Positions 9,601-17,861 of a stretch of 64,000 bases of DNA are shown piece by piece. Source of the stretch: Emticicia sp. C21 (GTDB lineage Bacteria; Bacteroidota; Bacteroidia; Cytophagales; Spirosomataceae); contig NZ_QVMT01000006.1 in the NCBI RefSeq assembly GCF_003418935.1, positions 248,001 to 312,000 on the forward strand. Reading direction: 5' to 3'. The translations under genes and the position numbers were made by a program. Positions within the stretch are counted from its first letter, which is position 1, and the number at the start of each line of letters is the position of its first letter. The notes beneath the pieces were generated by a model that searched no databases, was not told the origin of the DNA, and was given only the letters and a program-made list of their open reading frames with translations.

Positions 9601-9830
9601 CCACCATCGCACATGTTACGGATATATAAATTATAGTCAGGATAACGAACGTGCATTTCAGTCTCAAAAAGTCCATAATTCATCATTCGAGACCCTAAAT
9701 TGCCACCGATTAAGGATATATGAGAATCTTTCTGAACGGTCAGTGTTGGGGGAGGAGTAGCCTGAAATGAACTGATCGCAAAGACCGTCAGAACAAATAG
9801 GACTATTAATAGTCTGATATTAAGTTTCAT
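6672..9830 (-). CDS. SGNH-like / PVC-type propeller dehydrogenase / HEAT / cytochrome c fusion
   Basis: 1052 residues from the ATG at 9830 (longer frame rejected because this ATG opens a signal peptide, [17 protein letters not shown]). Order of parts: signal peptide 1-25; SGNH-hydrolase-like domain about 30-285; membrane-bound-dehydrogenase-type beta-propeller about 390-720 ([57 protein letters not shown]-like [32 protein letters not shown]); HEAT-like helices about 740-880; C-terminal cytochrome c with heme-binding CATCH at C933 and probable distal Met at M990. Such fusions are thought to oxidise sugars or similar compounds in the periplasm. In the SGNH part the usual catalytic residues look replaced: block I reads IGGNLGS rather than GDS, block III GYSES, block V DGSQLN rather than DGxHxN. 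It follows a ThuA gene in an operon. Confidence 0.88.
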   Translation of the reverse strand: [1052 protein letters not shown]

Positions 9831-9897
9831 GAATAGAATAATTAGGGTTGTGGATGAGGTTGTTATATACGCCTGTATATTTATCAATACGCCAGAA

Positions 9898-10764
9898 TCA
9901 CTTCTTCATACCTCTATAAGGTACATTAATATCAATTTTACCTTTCCATTTTTTAGGAACAGGTTTGCCCAATTCCCAATGGATAGCATTAATCACCAGT
10001 CGTTGGAATGATTCTATCTGAAAATCTTCCGGGTGACCTAAAGTTGTGGTAAATACCTTAGCACCAAAAGAATTAGTGCCTGTCCACGCCACGGGGTTTT
10101 CAATCGCTGCTTTATCAGGGTTCACTGATTTACCCATCAATAACCATTCTGAACCTTTGGTTGGGTAATCCGGCAAAACTCTATATAACCATGAACGGGC
10201 ATGGAAACTGGGCGCTACTCCTGTAAGTATTGGATGCTTAGCCGCGGCAGGAATAATGGTTACATCTGTGCTACTCTCATGACCATAGTGGGTATGGGCT
10301 GCTTTACCACCCCAACCCGGAGGAGCATTCAGCGCAAATTCACCAAAAGCATTCCATTTCTCTAATTCGCTTCCTTTTGGGTAATTGAAGGCATGAGTTG
10401 TCGTACGGAAACCCATCACAGGCTTGCCGGTTTTTAAATAGGCTTCAATGAGATCGAGTTGTTCCTTGGGTAATTGACGCCAACGGAGAGAAAATACGAC
10501 TAAATCAGCATCTTTCAGGGCTTCTAAACCCGGAATGTTTTTTTCTGCATTCTGGTCAGGGTCAGACTTAAGTACTTTGGTTCGGAAACCGTAGTTTTTT
10601 TCTAATTCTGCAGCAATGACTGGAAAGGTGTGTTCGCTACTATACTCATGTTCGCCTGTGACAAAAACTATCAGGGGAGCGTTTTTGGATTGAGCGAATA
10701 ACTTATTTACCGTTGTATGGATAAATAAAACCAATAGAAAGGTGGATACTATGGACTTTGCCAT
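9898..10764 (-). CDS. ThuA-domain protein (trehalose-utilisation-type, exported)
   Basis: 288 residues with a signal peptide (about 1-25, ending LFAQ). The rest matches the ThuA-like glutamine-amidotransferase fold: IVFVTGEHEYSSEHTFPVIAAELEKNYG at the start, ADLVVFSLRWRQLP, GFRTTTHAF, then HPILTGV and KVFTTTLGHPEDF. ThuA domains accompany sugar oxidoreductases and PVC-type dehydrogenases. Here the protein is first in an operon with the SGNH/propeller/cytochrome c gene, 67 bp downstream, so the pair probably acts on the same periplasmic substrate. Reaction not established. Confidence 0.87.
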   Translation of the reverse strand: MAKSIVSTFLLVLFIHTTVNKLFAQSKNAPLIVFVTGEHEYSSEHTFPVIAAELEKNYGFRTKVLKSDPDQNAEKNIPGLEALKDADLVVFSLRWRQLPKEQLDLIEAYLKTGKPVMGFRTTTHAFNYPKGSELEKWNAFGEFALNAPPGWGGKAAHTHYGHESSTDVTIIPAAAKHPILTGVAPSFHARSWLYRVLPDYPTKGSEWLLMGKSVNPDKAAIENPVAWTGTNSFGAKVFTTTLGHPEDFQIESFQRLVINAIHWELGKPVPKKWKGKIDINVPYRGMKK

Positions 10765-10991
10765 AAATAGAAGGTTTATAGGTTTATGTAGGAGTTTGTT
10801 TAAATACTCCGAGGTTTGAATATTTGGTATGCAATTTACATATTTTTAAATAATATCATTGATTAGACATGATATTAAAATGATTGGACTAATAACTTCA
10901 AAAAGAGCATTTTTTTGATAAATAATTGATAATAAGGCCAATTTTGCCCAAAAATATTTGGAAACTGTTTTCTATTCTCAAAAAAAGGTCG

Positions 10992-10999
10992 TACCTTTG
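10992..10999 (+). promoter_or_regulatory. -7 box of the rpsL-rpsG promoter
   Basis: TACCTTTG, a perfect Bacteroidota -7 element, 53 bp upstream of rpsL. The same octamer precedes rpsA and the peroxiredoxin gene. No clear -33 TTG at the expected distance. Confidence 0.65.
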
Positions 11000-11051
11000 C
11001 AGCCCTATTTAGGAATTTAGTAACTAAACGAAAAATAATTTTCAAAACAAA

Positions 11052-11465
11052 ATGCCTACTATACAACAGTTAGTAAGAAACGGTAGAGAGCAAATGACTT
11101 GGAAATCGAAGTCTCCAGCGTTGGACTCATGCCCACAACGTCGTGGCGTGTGTACTCGCGTGTATACTACGACTCCAAAGAAACCAAACTCTGCGCTTCG
11201 TAAAGTAGCTCGTGTTCGCTTAAGTAACACAAAAGAGGTGAATGCCTACATTCCGGGTGAAGGCCACAACTTACAAGAACACTCAATCGTATTGATTCGT
11301 GGTGGTCGTGTAAAAGACCTTCCAGGTGTACGTTACCACATTGTTCGCGGTGCCCTTGATACTTCAGGTGTGAACAACCGTAAACAAAGTCGTTCAAAAT
11401 ATGGTGCGAAACGTCCTAAACCAGGTCAGGTTGCAGCTCCACAAAAAGGCGGCAAGAAAAAATAA
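11052..11465 (+). CDS. rpsL: 30S ribosomal protein S12
   Basis: 137 residues, full length for the family. The conserved core is complete: [31 protein letters not shown] and [32 protein letters not shown]. The lysines at the streptomycin-contact positions (the PKKPNS Lys and the RVKDLP Lys) are the sensitive-type residues. S12 sits at the decoding centre of the 30S subunit. It is followed 112 bp later by rpsG, the usual str-operon order. The C-terminal tail [15 protein letters not shown] is a basic extension. Confidence 0.98.
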   Translation: MPTIQQLVRNGREQMTWKSKSPALDSCPQRRGVCTRVYTTTPKKPNSALRKVARVRLSNTKEVNAYIPGEGHNLQEHSIVLIRGGRVKDLPGVRYHIVRGALDTSGVNNRKQSRSKYGAKRPKPGQVAAPQKGGKKK

Positions 11466-11576
11466 TCGCATTCATGTTTAGTACCGTCACTACGGAAAAT
11501 CGTTTAGTTACGGGGTAGTAATCCTGAGGGTTCAGGGTGAATTAGTTTTCAAAAAAACGAAACCTTATTTAAAAAA

Positions 11577-12044
11577 ATGAGAAAGGCAAAACCAAAAAAA
11601 CGTTACGTATTACCTGATCCTAAATTCAGAGATGTAGTCGTAACAAAATTCGTTAATAACCTGATGTACGATGGCAAGAAAAGTCTTGCTTATAGCATTT
11701 TCTACGGAGCATTAGAACTGGTAGAAAAACGTACAAAAGAAAACGGCTTAGAGCTTTGGAAAAAAGCGTTGAGCAACGTATCACCGGCAGTAGAGGTTAA
11801 GAGCCGTCGTGTAGGTGGTGCTACTTTCCAGGTACCAACAGAGGTACGTTCGGAGCGTAAACAATCTTTAGGAATGAAATGGTTGATCAGCTATTCACGT
11901 AGACGTGGAGAGAAAACCATGACAGAGCGTTTGGCAGGTGAAATCGTTGCAGCTTCAAAAGGTGAAGGTGCAGCGGTGAAGAAAAAAGATGATACGCATC
12001 GTATGGCAGAAGCTAACAAAGCGTTCTCACACTTCAGATTCTAA
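11577..12044 (+). CDS. rpsG: 30S ribosomal protein S7
   Basis: 155 residues. It contains the S7 signature region [23 protein letters not shown], the [15 protein letters not shown] segment and the C-terminal [16 protein letters not shown]7 nucleates assembly of the 16S 3' major domain (30S head). Second gene of the rpsL operon. A perfect terminator follows directly, and fusA, which normally comes next in the str operon, is not here; the next gene is an unrelated lipoprotein on the other strand. Confidence 0.98.
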   Translation: MRKAKPKKRYVLPDPKFRDVVVTKFVNNLMYDGKKSLAYSIFYGALELVEKRTKENGLELWKKALSNVSPAVEVKSRRVGGATFQVPTEVRSERKQSLGMKWLISYSRRRGEKTMTERLAGEIVAASKGEGAAVKKKDDTHRMAEANKAFSHFRF

Positions 12045-12066
12045 TCAATCAGAGGTGTTCAGATAC

Positions 12067-12100
12067 AAAACCGCAAGTTTCGGAAGAGACTTGCGGTTTT
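12067..12100 (+). terminator. Intrinsic terminator after rpsG
   Basis: Perfect 12-bp stem AAAACCGCAAGT / ACTTGCGGTTTT with a 10-base loop and a following T run. It marks the end of the rpsL-rpsG transcript. Confidence 0.92.
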
Positions 12101-12120
12101 TTGTTTGTATCACTCTCAAA

Positions 12121-13158
12121 TTAGTTTAACTCACATATAGTTATTCTGACTTTCAATTCTCCGTCTAACTCTTCATTCTTTACCCTATATTTTACCCAAA
12201 AAGCCTTAGGGTAAAAATCGCTTGTATTGTTATACAGATCAGGATTAAGCTCTTCTTCTTTTAACTCAATAATATCTTTTCTGTCCTCTTCTAAAGATTT
12301 TTTAACTAGTAAATATTTTTGTTCCAAAGTATATTGGTTTTGGGGTTTATAAGGATCATGAGGGTAAGAATATATTTTAGAAAATATAACTTTTAAATCT
12401 GATTCTTTCTGGATTCCTTGATATAATCCATAAGGAGACATCGCACCTCCTGCAAAAATACTCATATAGTAAATCTCTGACCCATCTAAATTCATCTCTC
12501 TTTTTTCGCCTTTATAATAACCGGAAAATGTCATATTGTTTTTGGCATTTTTAATTTCAATAGTTTTATCTACCTCACTTATATTGCCATTTATGGCTTG
12601 AAGTTTTATTACATATTTTCCGTTTAAATCGATATTCACAATAGGTTCTTTTTCAGTAGATTTATAAAAATAATAGCTAAATCCAATTCTCTTAAAAGAA
12701 TATTCTTGAATTAACCATTGGTAATTCTCTGCTTTATTTTCAGATAAGTTTTTAAGCTTAACTTTTCCATTGTCTAACAGTTCGTAATCAAAATCGGCTA
12801 TCGCTATCTTTCTTGCTTCTACAATTTTTTGCTCACGGCTAGTATAGCTTGGGTTTTTTATAGTAAGCGTTACAGTAAAATCTCCATTTCTTTTATATTG
12901 ATGTGATACATAATAATTAATCATTTTTGTGTACTCTTCTGGCAATTTATCGGAGTAAGTACTTCCATCTCCGAAATCAATTGTATACATATCTCCTTTA
13001 TTCAAATTAAAAATAAAAGCAACTGTATTAAACTCATCAATTCTTTCCCTAAATGTAGCATCGGGTACAGTATAAACCACTGGGGGAATTTTATTTTCCT
13101 TATTCTGGCAAGCCAGAAAGGTGAAAAGAATACTTATGATACACAGCGTTTCTTTCAT
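12121..13158 (-). CDS. Lipoprotein with PKD-like domains
   Basis: 345 residues. Lipoprotein signal MKETLCIISILFTFLAC with lipidated Cys at about 17. Residues about 45-115 form a PKD-type beta-sandwich: DMYTIDFGDGSTYS, then YYVSHQYKRNGDFTVTLTIKN. A second, less clear PKD-like unit follows around 120-200 (FDYELLDNGKVKLKNLSENKAENYQWLIQE, KYVIKLQAING). The C-terminal part is not recognised. Probably anchored in the outer membrane as a binding or structural protein. It stands alone between the rpsG terminator and a divergent peptidase gene. Confidence 0.75.
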   Translation of the reverse strand: MKETLCIISILFTFLACQNKENKIPPVVYTVPDATFRERIDEFNTVAFIFNLNKGDMYTIDFGDGSTYSDKLPEEYTKMINYYVSHQYKRNGDFTVTLTIKNPSYTSREQKIVEARKIAIADFDYELLDNGKVKLKNLSENKAENYQWLIQEYSFKRIGFSYYFYKSTEKEPIVNIDLNGKYVIKLQAINGNISEVDKTIEIKNAKNNMTFSGYYKGEKREMNLDGSEIYYMSIFAGGAMSPYGLYQGIQKESDLKVIFSKIYSYPHDPYKPQNQYTLEQKYLLVKKSLEEDRKDIIELKEEELNPDLYNNTSDFYPKAFWVKYRVKNEELDGELKVRITICELN

Positions 13159-13302
13159 TGATTGCTTTTTATATATCCATTTGACTTTTAAGTCTATAAA
13201 AAGGTTGGAATGATGAATGAAAGAGTAGTCTTTTAAAATTCGTCTATTTTTAATTTCTCGCCTTTTCGTATTTTTACCACATAAACCTCAAAACAAACTA
13301 CT

Positions 13303-15459
13303 ATGAGAATACTCTTCACAGCCTTGGCGTTACTCTTCATTTCAAACTTAGTCTTTGCACAAACCAATTCACAGAAAATCTTAGTAACGGATTTAACTAA
13401 AATCAAACAAGTCGTATCTATTGCTACCTCGCCTGATGGCAAAAAAGCTGTTTATGGTCTCAGAACCATTGAAGTAAATGCTGATAATGCTTTAGAGTAT
13501 GATTACCGTACACATCTGTATCTGATAGATTTACAGGCAGGTAGCACACCAAAAGCTTTAACCCGTGGTTTAGAGAGCGCTTCACAAGCCACTTTCTCGC
13601 CCGATGGCAAAACAATAGCATTTGTAAGAGCCACAAAAGGTAAAGGACAGATTTTTATCATGCCTTTAGATGGAGGTGAAGCATGGCAGTTAACCAACTC
13701 TAAATATGGTGCAGGCAATCCATCTTTCTCACCAGATGGCTCAAAAATCCTGTTTACAGGAGGAATCTCTTTTAATGAATTATTAAAAGATTCGACCCTG
13801 AACCCATCGAAATCAGGCCCTGTGTGGTCTTTAGAAAAACCGGGTTTCCCGAAGAACGAGTTTCTGACTAAAGACAAAAAAATCAAGGCTAATCCTGATG
13901 GAAACATTGAGGAGATAAGAGCTTATCTGGATAAGGATGTAGAAGACAAAAAAGCCAGAGTAGTAAACCGCCTGAATTTTCAGGGCGAAGCCACTGTAGA
14001 GCCGGAATTAAGTTTCTCACATATCTTTATTACCGATATAAAAGAAAATGCCAAAGCTACACCGCTAACAACCGGATTCTGGTCGTACGGACAGGCCACC
14101 TGGGCAACTGATGGCAAGCGAATATTGGCTGTTTGCGGCAAAGATGCCGACCAACACCCTGACCGTGAACAAGAAAGTATCGTAATCAGTATAAATCTGG
14201 ATGGCTCTGAAAGAAGAGTCCTGGTTTCAGAAAATGGCAAGAGCTTCTCAGGCATCGAGCCTTCACCGGATGGTAAACTATTGGCTATGACGATGAATAC
14301 ACCAAACCTGCTGTCATTTGGCCAATTAGTGATTGCGAATGCAGATGGTACGAATCGACAAGTAGTAGATTTTGACCGTGTGCCGGGTAATCTGAAATGG
14401 ACATCAGATAATAAATATTTATACCTCTCTGCTTCTTCGAACGGTGGTATTCCAATTTTCAGAATGGATACTAAAACCCGCAAAATTGAGCGTTTAAGTG
14501 ATTATGAATCGGGTAATAGCCCATTTGAGTTGACTAATGATAAAGTAGTTTTTGCCAAAACAGAAGTAGCCAATCCGTCAGAATTATACATGGCTGATTT
14601 AACTATGAAAAATGGTGTGAAACTCAGTGCGCATAATGACGGCTGGTTAAAAGACAGAAAACTAAGCTATCCTGAAAAGCATGTATACACTAACTCAAAA
14701 GGCGAAAAAGTAGATTACTGGATTATGAAACCTACTTTTATGGAAGCAGGTAAAAAATATCCATTACTACTACAATTACATGGCGGCCCAACAGCGATGT
14801 GGGGACCTGGAGAACTATCAATGTGGCATGAGTTTCAGTATTTCTGTTCGCAGGGATATGGTGTAGTCTATCCAAATCAAAGAGGTTCGGGAGGTTATGG
14901 TAAAGACTTTCAATTCTCTAATTACCGTGATTGGGGTAAAGGCCCGCAAGAAGATGCCTTAAGCGCTTGTAGTGCCGCAGCTAAAGAAGCATGGGCAGAT
15001 ACATCAAAACAAGTAATTACAGGAGGCTCATACGCAGGGTATTTAACGGCCTGGATTATTACTCAAGACCATCGTTTTAAAGCCGCCTTTGCGCAACGTG
15101 GCGTATATGACCTGACAACCTTTATGGGAGAAGCTAACGCCTGGAGATTAGTACCAAACTACTTCGGCTTACCATGGGAAGATGAAAAAGTAACCAAAAT
15201 AGATGCAAATTCACCTTATACCTTTGTGAATCAAATCAAAACCCCATTCCTGATAAAGCATGGCGAAAATGATTTGCGTACAGGCGTAATCCAATCAGAA
15301 ATGATGTTCAGAAGTCTGAAATATCTGGGTAAAGATGTGGAATATGTACGTATGCCGGGTGCAACTCATGAGTTATCACGCACAGGTAATGTTCGTCAGA
15401 GAATAGATAGAATTTTGAGGATTTATGAGTTTTTTGAGCGGTTTGTGGGGGTGAAATGA
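13303..15459 (+). CDS. S9-family (acylaminoacyl/DPP5-like) serine peptidase
   Basis: 718 residues with signal peptide MRILFTALALLFISNLVFAQ. N-terminal beta-propeller about 25-440 with repeated FSPDGK motifs, then an alpha/beta hydrolase domain. The catalytic triad is visible: nucleophile S576 in GGSYAGY, D657 in GENDLRTG, H689 in PGATHELSR. HGGPTAMWGPG supplies the oxyanion region. Family S9C enzymes cleave short peptides, here in the periplasm. Monocistronic; a three-hairpin repeat and a bidirectional terminator follow. Confidence 0.92.
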   Translation: MRILFTALALLFISNLVFAQTNSQKILVTDLTKIKQVVSIATSPDGKKAVYGLRTIEVNADNALEYDYRTHLYLIDLQAGSTPKALTRGLESASQATFSPDGKTIAFVRATKGKGQIFIMPLDGGEAWQLTNSKYGAGNPSFSPDGSKILFTGGISFNELLKDSTLNPSKSGPVWSLEKPGFPKNEFLTKDKKIKANPDGNIEEIRAYLDKDVEDKKARVVNRLNFQGEATVEPELSFSHIFITDIKENAKATPLTTGFWSYGQATWATDGKRILAVCGKDADQHPDREQESIVISINLDGSERRVLVSENGKSFSGIEPSPDGKLLAMTMNTPNLLSFGQLVIANADGTNRQVVDFDRVPGNLKWTSDNKYLYLSASSNGGIPIFRMDTKTRKIERLSDYESGNSPFELTNDKVVFAKTEVANPSELYMADLTMKNGVKLSAHNDGWLKDRKLSYPEKHVYTNSKGEKVDYWIMKPTFMEAGKKYPLLLQLHGGPTAMWGPGELSMWHEFQYFCSQGYGVVYPNQRGSGGYGKDFQFSNYRDWGKGPQEDALSACSAAAKEAWADTSKQVITGGSYAGYLTAWIITQDHRFKAAFAQRGVYDLTTFMGEANAWRLVPNYFGLPWEDEKVTKIDANSPYTFVNQIKTPFLIKHGENDLRTGVIQSEMMFRSLKYLGKDVEYVRMPGATHELSRTGNVRQRIDRILRIYEFFERFVGVK

Positions 15460-15486
15460 TGCTTTTGTTCCACTGCTACTAAAGTT

Positions 15487-15602
15487 CACCGACTGAAGTC
15501 GGTGGCTAAAATAACAAAGGAATAATTTACCTGTAAGCCGGACTTAAGTCCGGCGATGTATGCAAAAAGACCGTTGTTTTCTTAGCCGGCGAATTTATTC
15601 GC
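15487..15602 (+). repeat. Three-hairpin intergenic repeat, copy 1
   Basis: Left palindrome CACCGACTGAAGTCGGTG (15487-15504), central perfect palindrome GCCGGACTTAAGTCCGGC (15537-15554), right palindrome GCGAATTTATTCGC (15589-15602). Palindrome centres are 50 bp apart on each side. The linkers (AATAACAAAGG ... CCGTTGTTTTCTTAG) also pair with each other. Copies 2 and 3 lie at 19592-19710 and 45845-45963. Confidence 0.85.
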
Positions 15603-15649
15603 TGACCTTTGGGCTATCATTGAAATGATAAATCATGCAACCCTAATAA

Positions 15650-15688
15650 AACAAAAGAAGGCTTCCCACTAGGAAGCCTTCTTTTGTT
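15650..15688. terminator. Bidirectional intrinsic terminator
   Basis: Perfect 17-bp stem: AACAAAAGAAGGCTTCC (15650-15666) pairs with GGAAGCCTTCTTTTGTT (15672-15688), loop of 5. It serves rpsA on the minus strand and probably the S9 peptidase on the plus strand. Confidence 0.93.
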
Positions 15689-15702
15689 ACTCTTATGTTA
15701 TC

Positions 15703-17517
15703 TTACTCAGATACTGATTCAGATTCTTTCTTTTTGTTAGAAAGTTTCTTTTTCTCACCTTCTACCATTTGCTCTTTTAATGCAGCAAGGGCATCAAGGT
15801 CTCCAAGTGTTGATTTTTCTTCATTCGAAGAAGAAGCAGTTGCTTCTTTTCCACCTTTTTTCTTAGCTTCTTTTTTCTCATCTTCCTTAGGAGCTTCCCA
15901 GGTTTTAGAGTGAGAAAGCATGATTTTCTTCTCTTCTTTGTGGAATTCAAGCACCTGGAATGGCAATTTCTCACCAGCTTCAGCTACTGTACCGTCGGCT
16001 TTAGCTAAATGCTTCAACAATGCGTAACCTTCAATACCGTAAGGTAATTCAAGTGTTGCTTGTTTGTCATTTTTAGAGATAATTGTACACTCGTGCTCAG
16101 AACCTACTGTGAAGATGTGCTCGAAAGTATCCCAAGGATTTTCTTCTAAGTGTTTGTGGCTAAGGGCTAAACGACGGTTTTCAACGTCAAGCTCAAGCAC
16201 AACTACTTCCAAAGAATCACCAACTTTCACGAAATCTGATGGATGTTTGATTTTCTTGGTCCAGGATAAATCTGAAACGTGTACTAAACCATCAATACCT
16301 TCTTCTAATTCAAGGAAGATACCGAAGTTAGTCATATTACGTACAGTACCAGTATGAGTAGTACCTACTCCATATTTGCTCAATAAATCTTGTTTAGTCC
16401 AAGGATCTTCAGTCAATTGTTTAATGCCTAAAGACATTTTACGCTCTTCACGGTCAAGTGTCAATACAACTGCTTCGATTTCGTCACCGATTTTCAAGAA
16501 ATCAGATGGGTTACGTAAGTGTTGTGACCATGACATTTCAGAAACGTGAATAAGACCTTCAACACCCGGTTTCAATTCTAGGAATGCACCGTAATCTGCA
16601 ATGTTTACAATCTTACCTTTTACTTTCGAACCAACTGACAATCCTTCTGCCAATGAATCCCAAGGATGAGACTCAAGCTGTTTCATACCCAACGAAATAC
16701 GTTTTTTGTCTTCGTCGAAGTCCAGAACAACCACTTTGATACGTTGATCAAGTTTAAGCAATTCGTTTGGATGGTTGATACGACCCCATGAAATATCAGT
16801 AATGTGAAGTAGACCATCAACACCACCAAGGTCGATGAACACACCGAAGTTAGTAATGTTTTTAACCACACCTTCCAATACCTGACCTTTCTCCAAGTTA
16901 TTAAGGATAACCTGACGTTGAGTTTCAAGGTCTTTTTCAATAAGGATTTTGTGAGAAACCACTACGTTATCGTTAGTATGGTTGATTTTCACAACCTTAA
17001 CTTCCATTTTCTTACCAACGAAGATATCGAAATCACGGATTGGTTTAACGTCAATTTGTGAACCTGGCAAGAACGCCTCGATTCCGTAGATGTCAACAAT
17101 AAGACCACCTTTTGTACGACGTTTCACGAATGCATCGATGATAGCGTCTTCTGTAAATGATTTTTCGATGTTGTTCCAAGCGGTCAATACTCTTGCTTTT
17201 TTGCGAGAGATAACCAACTGACCCATAGCATCTTCTTGTTTTTCGATGAAAACCTCTACCTGATCACCTACTTTAAGGTTAGGTAAATCGCGGAACTCAG
17301 AGACCGAAACAAGACCATCTGATTTGAAACCAATGTTTAATAAGATCTCACGGTCAGTGATACCCACAACCGTAGCCATTACTACATCTTTCTCAGCAAC
17401 CTCTGTTAGGGTTTCGCTATAAAGTTTTTCAAGATCTGCTTTTTCAGAAGCGGAGTAGCCGCTACCGATACCTCTTTTTGAGACTTTGTCCCAGTCAAAT
17501 TCTGCAACTTGTGCCAT
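15703..17517 (-). CDS. rpsA: 30S ribosomal protein S1
   Basis: 604 residues from the ATG at 17517 (MAQVAEFDWDK); an upstream frame extension to 17547 crosses into the leader. Six S1/OB-fold repeats can be counted: about 45-115, 130-200, 215-285, 300-372, 388-460 and 475-545. Repeats 3-5 are the most canonical (NFGVFIDLGGVDGLLHITDISW, DYGAFLELKPGVEGLIHVSEMSW, NFGIFLELEEGIDGLVHVSDLSW). The C-terminal 60 residues are charged and low complexity (Lys/Glu/Ser rich). S1 unwinds and holds mRNA at the 30S platform. Its RNA-binding role may matter more in this phylum, where Shine-Dalgarno sites are scarce. It has its own promoter and terminator. Confidence 0.97.
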   Translation of the reverse strand: MAQVAEFDWDKVSKRGIGSGYSASEKADLEKLYSETLTEVAEKDVVMATVVGITDREILLNIGFKSDGLVSVSEFRDLPNLKVGDQVEVFIEKQEDAMGQLVISRKKARVLTAWNNIEKSFTEDAIIDAFVKRRTKGGLIVDIYGIEAFLPGSQIDVKPIRDFDIFVGKKMEVKVVKINHTNDNVVVSHKILIEKDLETQRQVILNNLEKGQVLEGVVKNITNFGVFIDLGGVDGLLHITDISWGRINHPNELLKLDQRIKVVVLDFDEDKKRISLGMKQLESHPWDSLAEGLSVGSKVKGKIVNIADYGAFLELKPGVEGLIHVSEMSWSQHLRNPSDFLKIGDEIEAVVLTLDREERKMSLGIKQLTEDPWTKQDLLSKYGVGTTHTGTVRNMTNFGIFLELEEGIDGLVHVSDLSWTKKIKHPSDFVKVGDSLEVVVLELDVENRRLALSHKHLEENPWDTFEHIFTVGSEHECTIISKNDKQATLELPYGIEGYALLKHLAKADGTVAEAGEKLPFQVLEFHKEEKKIMLSHSKTWEAPKEDEKKEAKKKGGKEATASSSNEEKSTLGDLDALAALKEQMVEGEKKKLSNKKKESESVSE

Positions 17518-17606
17518 ATTGATTTTTTGATGCGCCCATTCATACATCGACCCACCGGGCTTTCAGGTCGAAATTAGTTTGAAATAATCCTTTGAAAAAA
17601 GGACTG

Positions 17607-17637
17607 CAAAGGTAGGCCTTTTTCTGACAAAATCCAA
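17607..17637 (-). promoter_or_regulatory. rpsA promoter (-33 TTG, -7 TACCTTTG)
   Basis: On the minus strand TTG (complement 17635-17637), a 20-bp spacer, then TACCTTTG (complement 17607-17614). This fits the Bacteroidota sigma-ABfr consensus. The leader to the ATG is about 85 nt. Confidence 0.75.
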
Positions 17638-17861
17638 TATAAATTATTTATTATTAGTAAGTTAGAATATTTTTTTACTGATTGTGCTTTTAATGGTGAT
17701 TATTCACCTGTTTTATAGGAAAAATACTTGTTATATATACCGAAAAATATTATGCGTGCCGATTATTTTTAAATTTTTCTCATTGCTTCTCAATAAATCG
17801 TCTTATTTTTACATTAAAAAATACAAAACCTGTTCACTGTTAATAAATATTAAAATCTATT
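17638..17861. other. AT-rich intergenic region between rpsA promoter and acyl-CoA ligase
   Basis: About 220 bases of very AT-rich DNA between divergent genes. A short open frame across it has no coding character. I see no confident promoter for the ligase and no strong hairpin. Confidence 0.4.

Noticed and set aside
6672-9887. Longer start at 9887 for the dehydrogenase fusion
   Set aside because: The 19 added residues bury the signal peptide and show no family similarity.
11042-11397. Minus-strand frames across rpsL
   Set aside because: They overlap a highly conserved ribosomal gene and encode no recognisable protein.
13503-14483. Long minus-strand open frames opposite the S9 peptidase
   Set aside because: Antisense shadows of a gene whose catalytic triad is intact on the plus strand.
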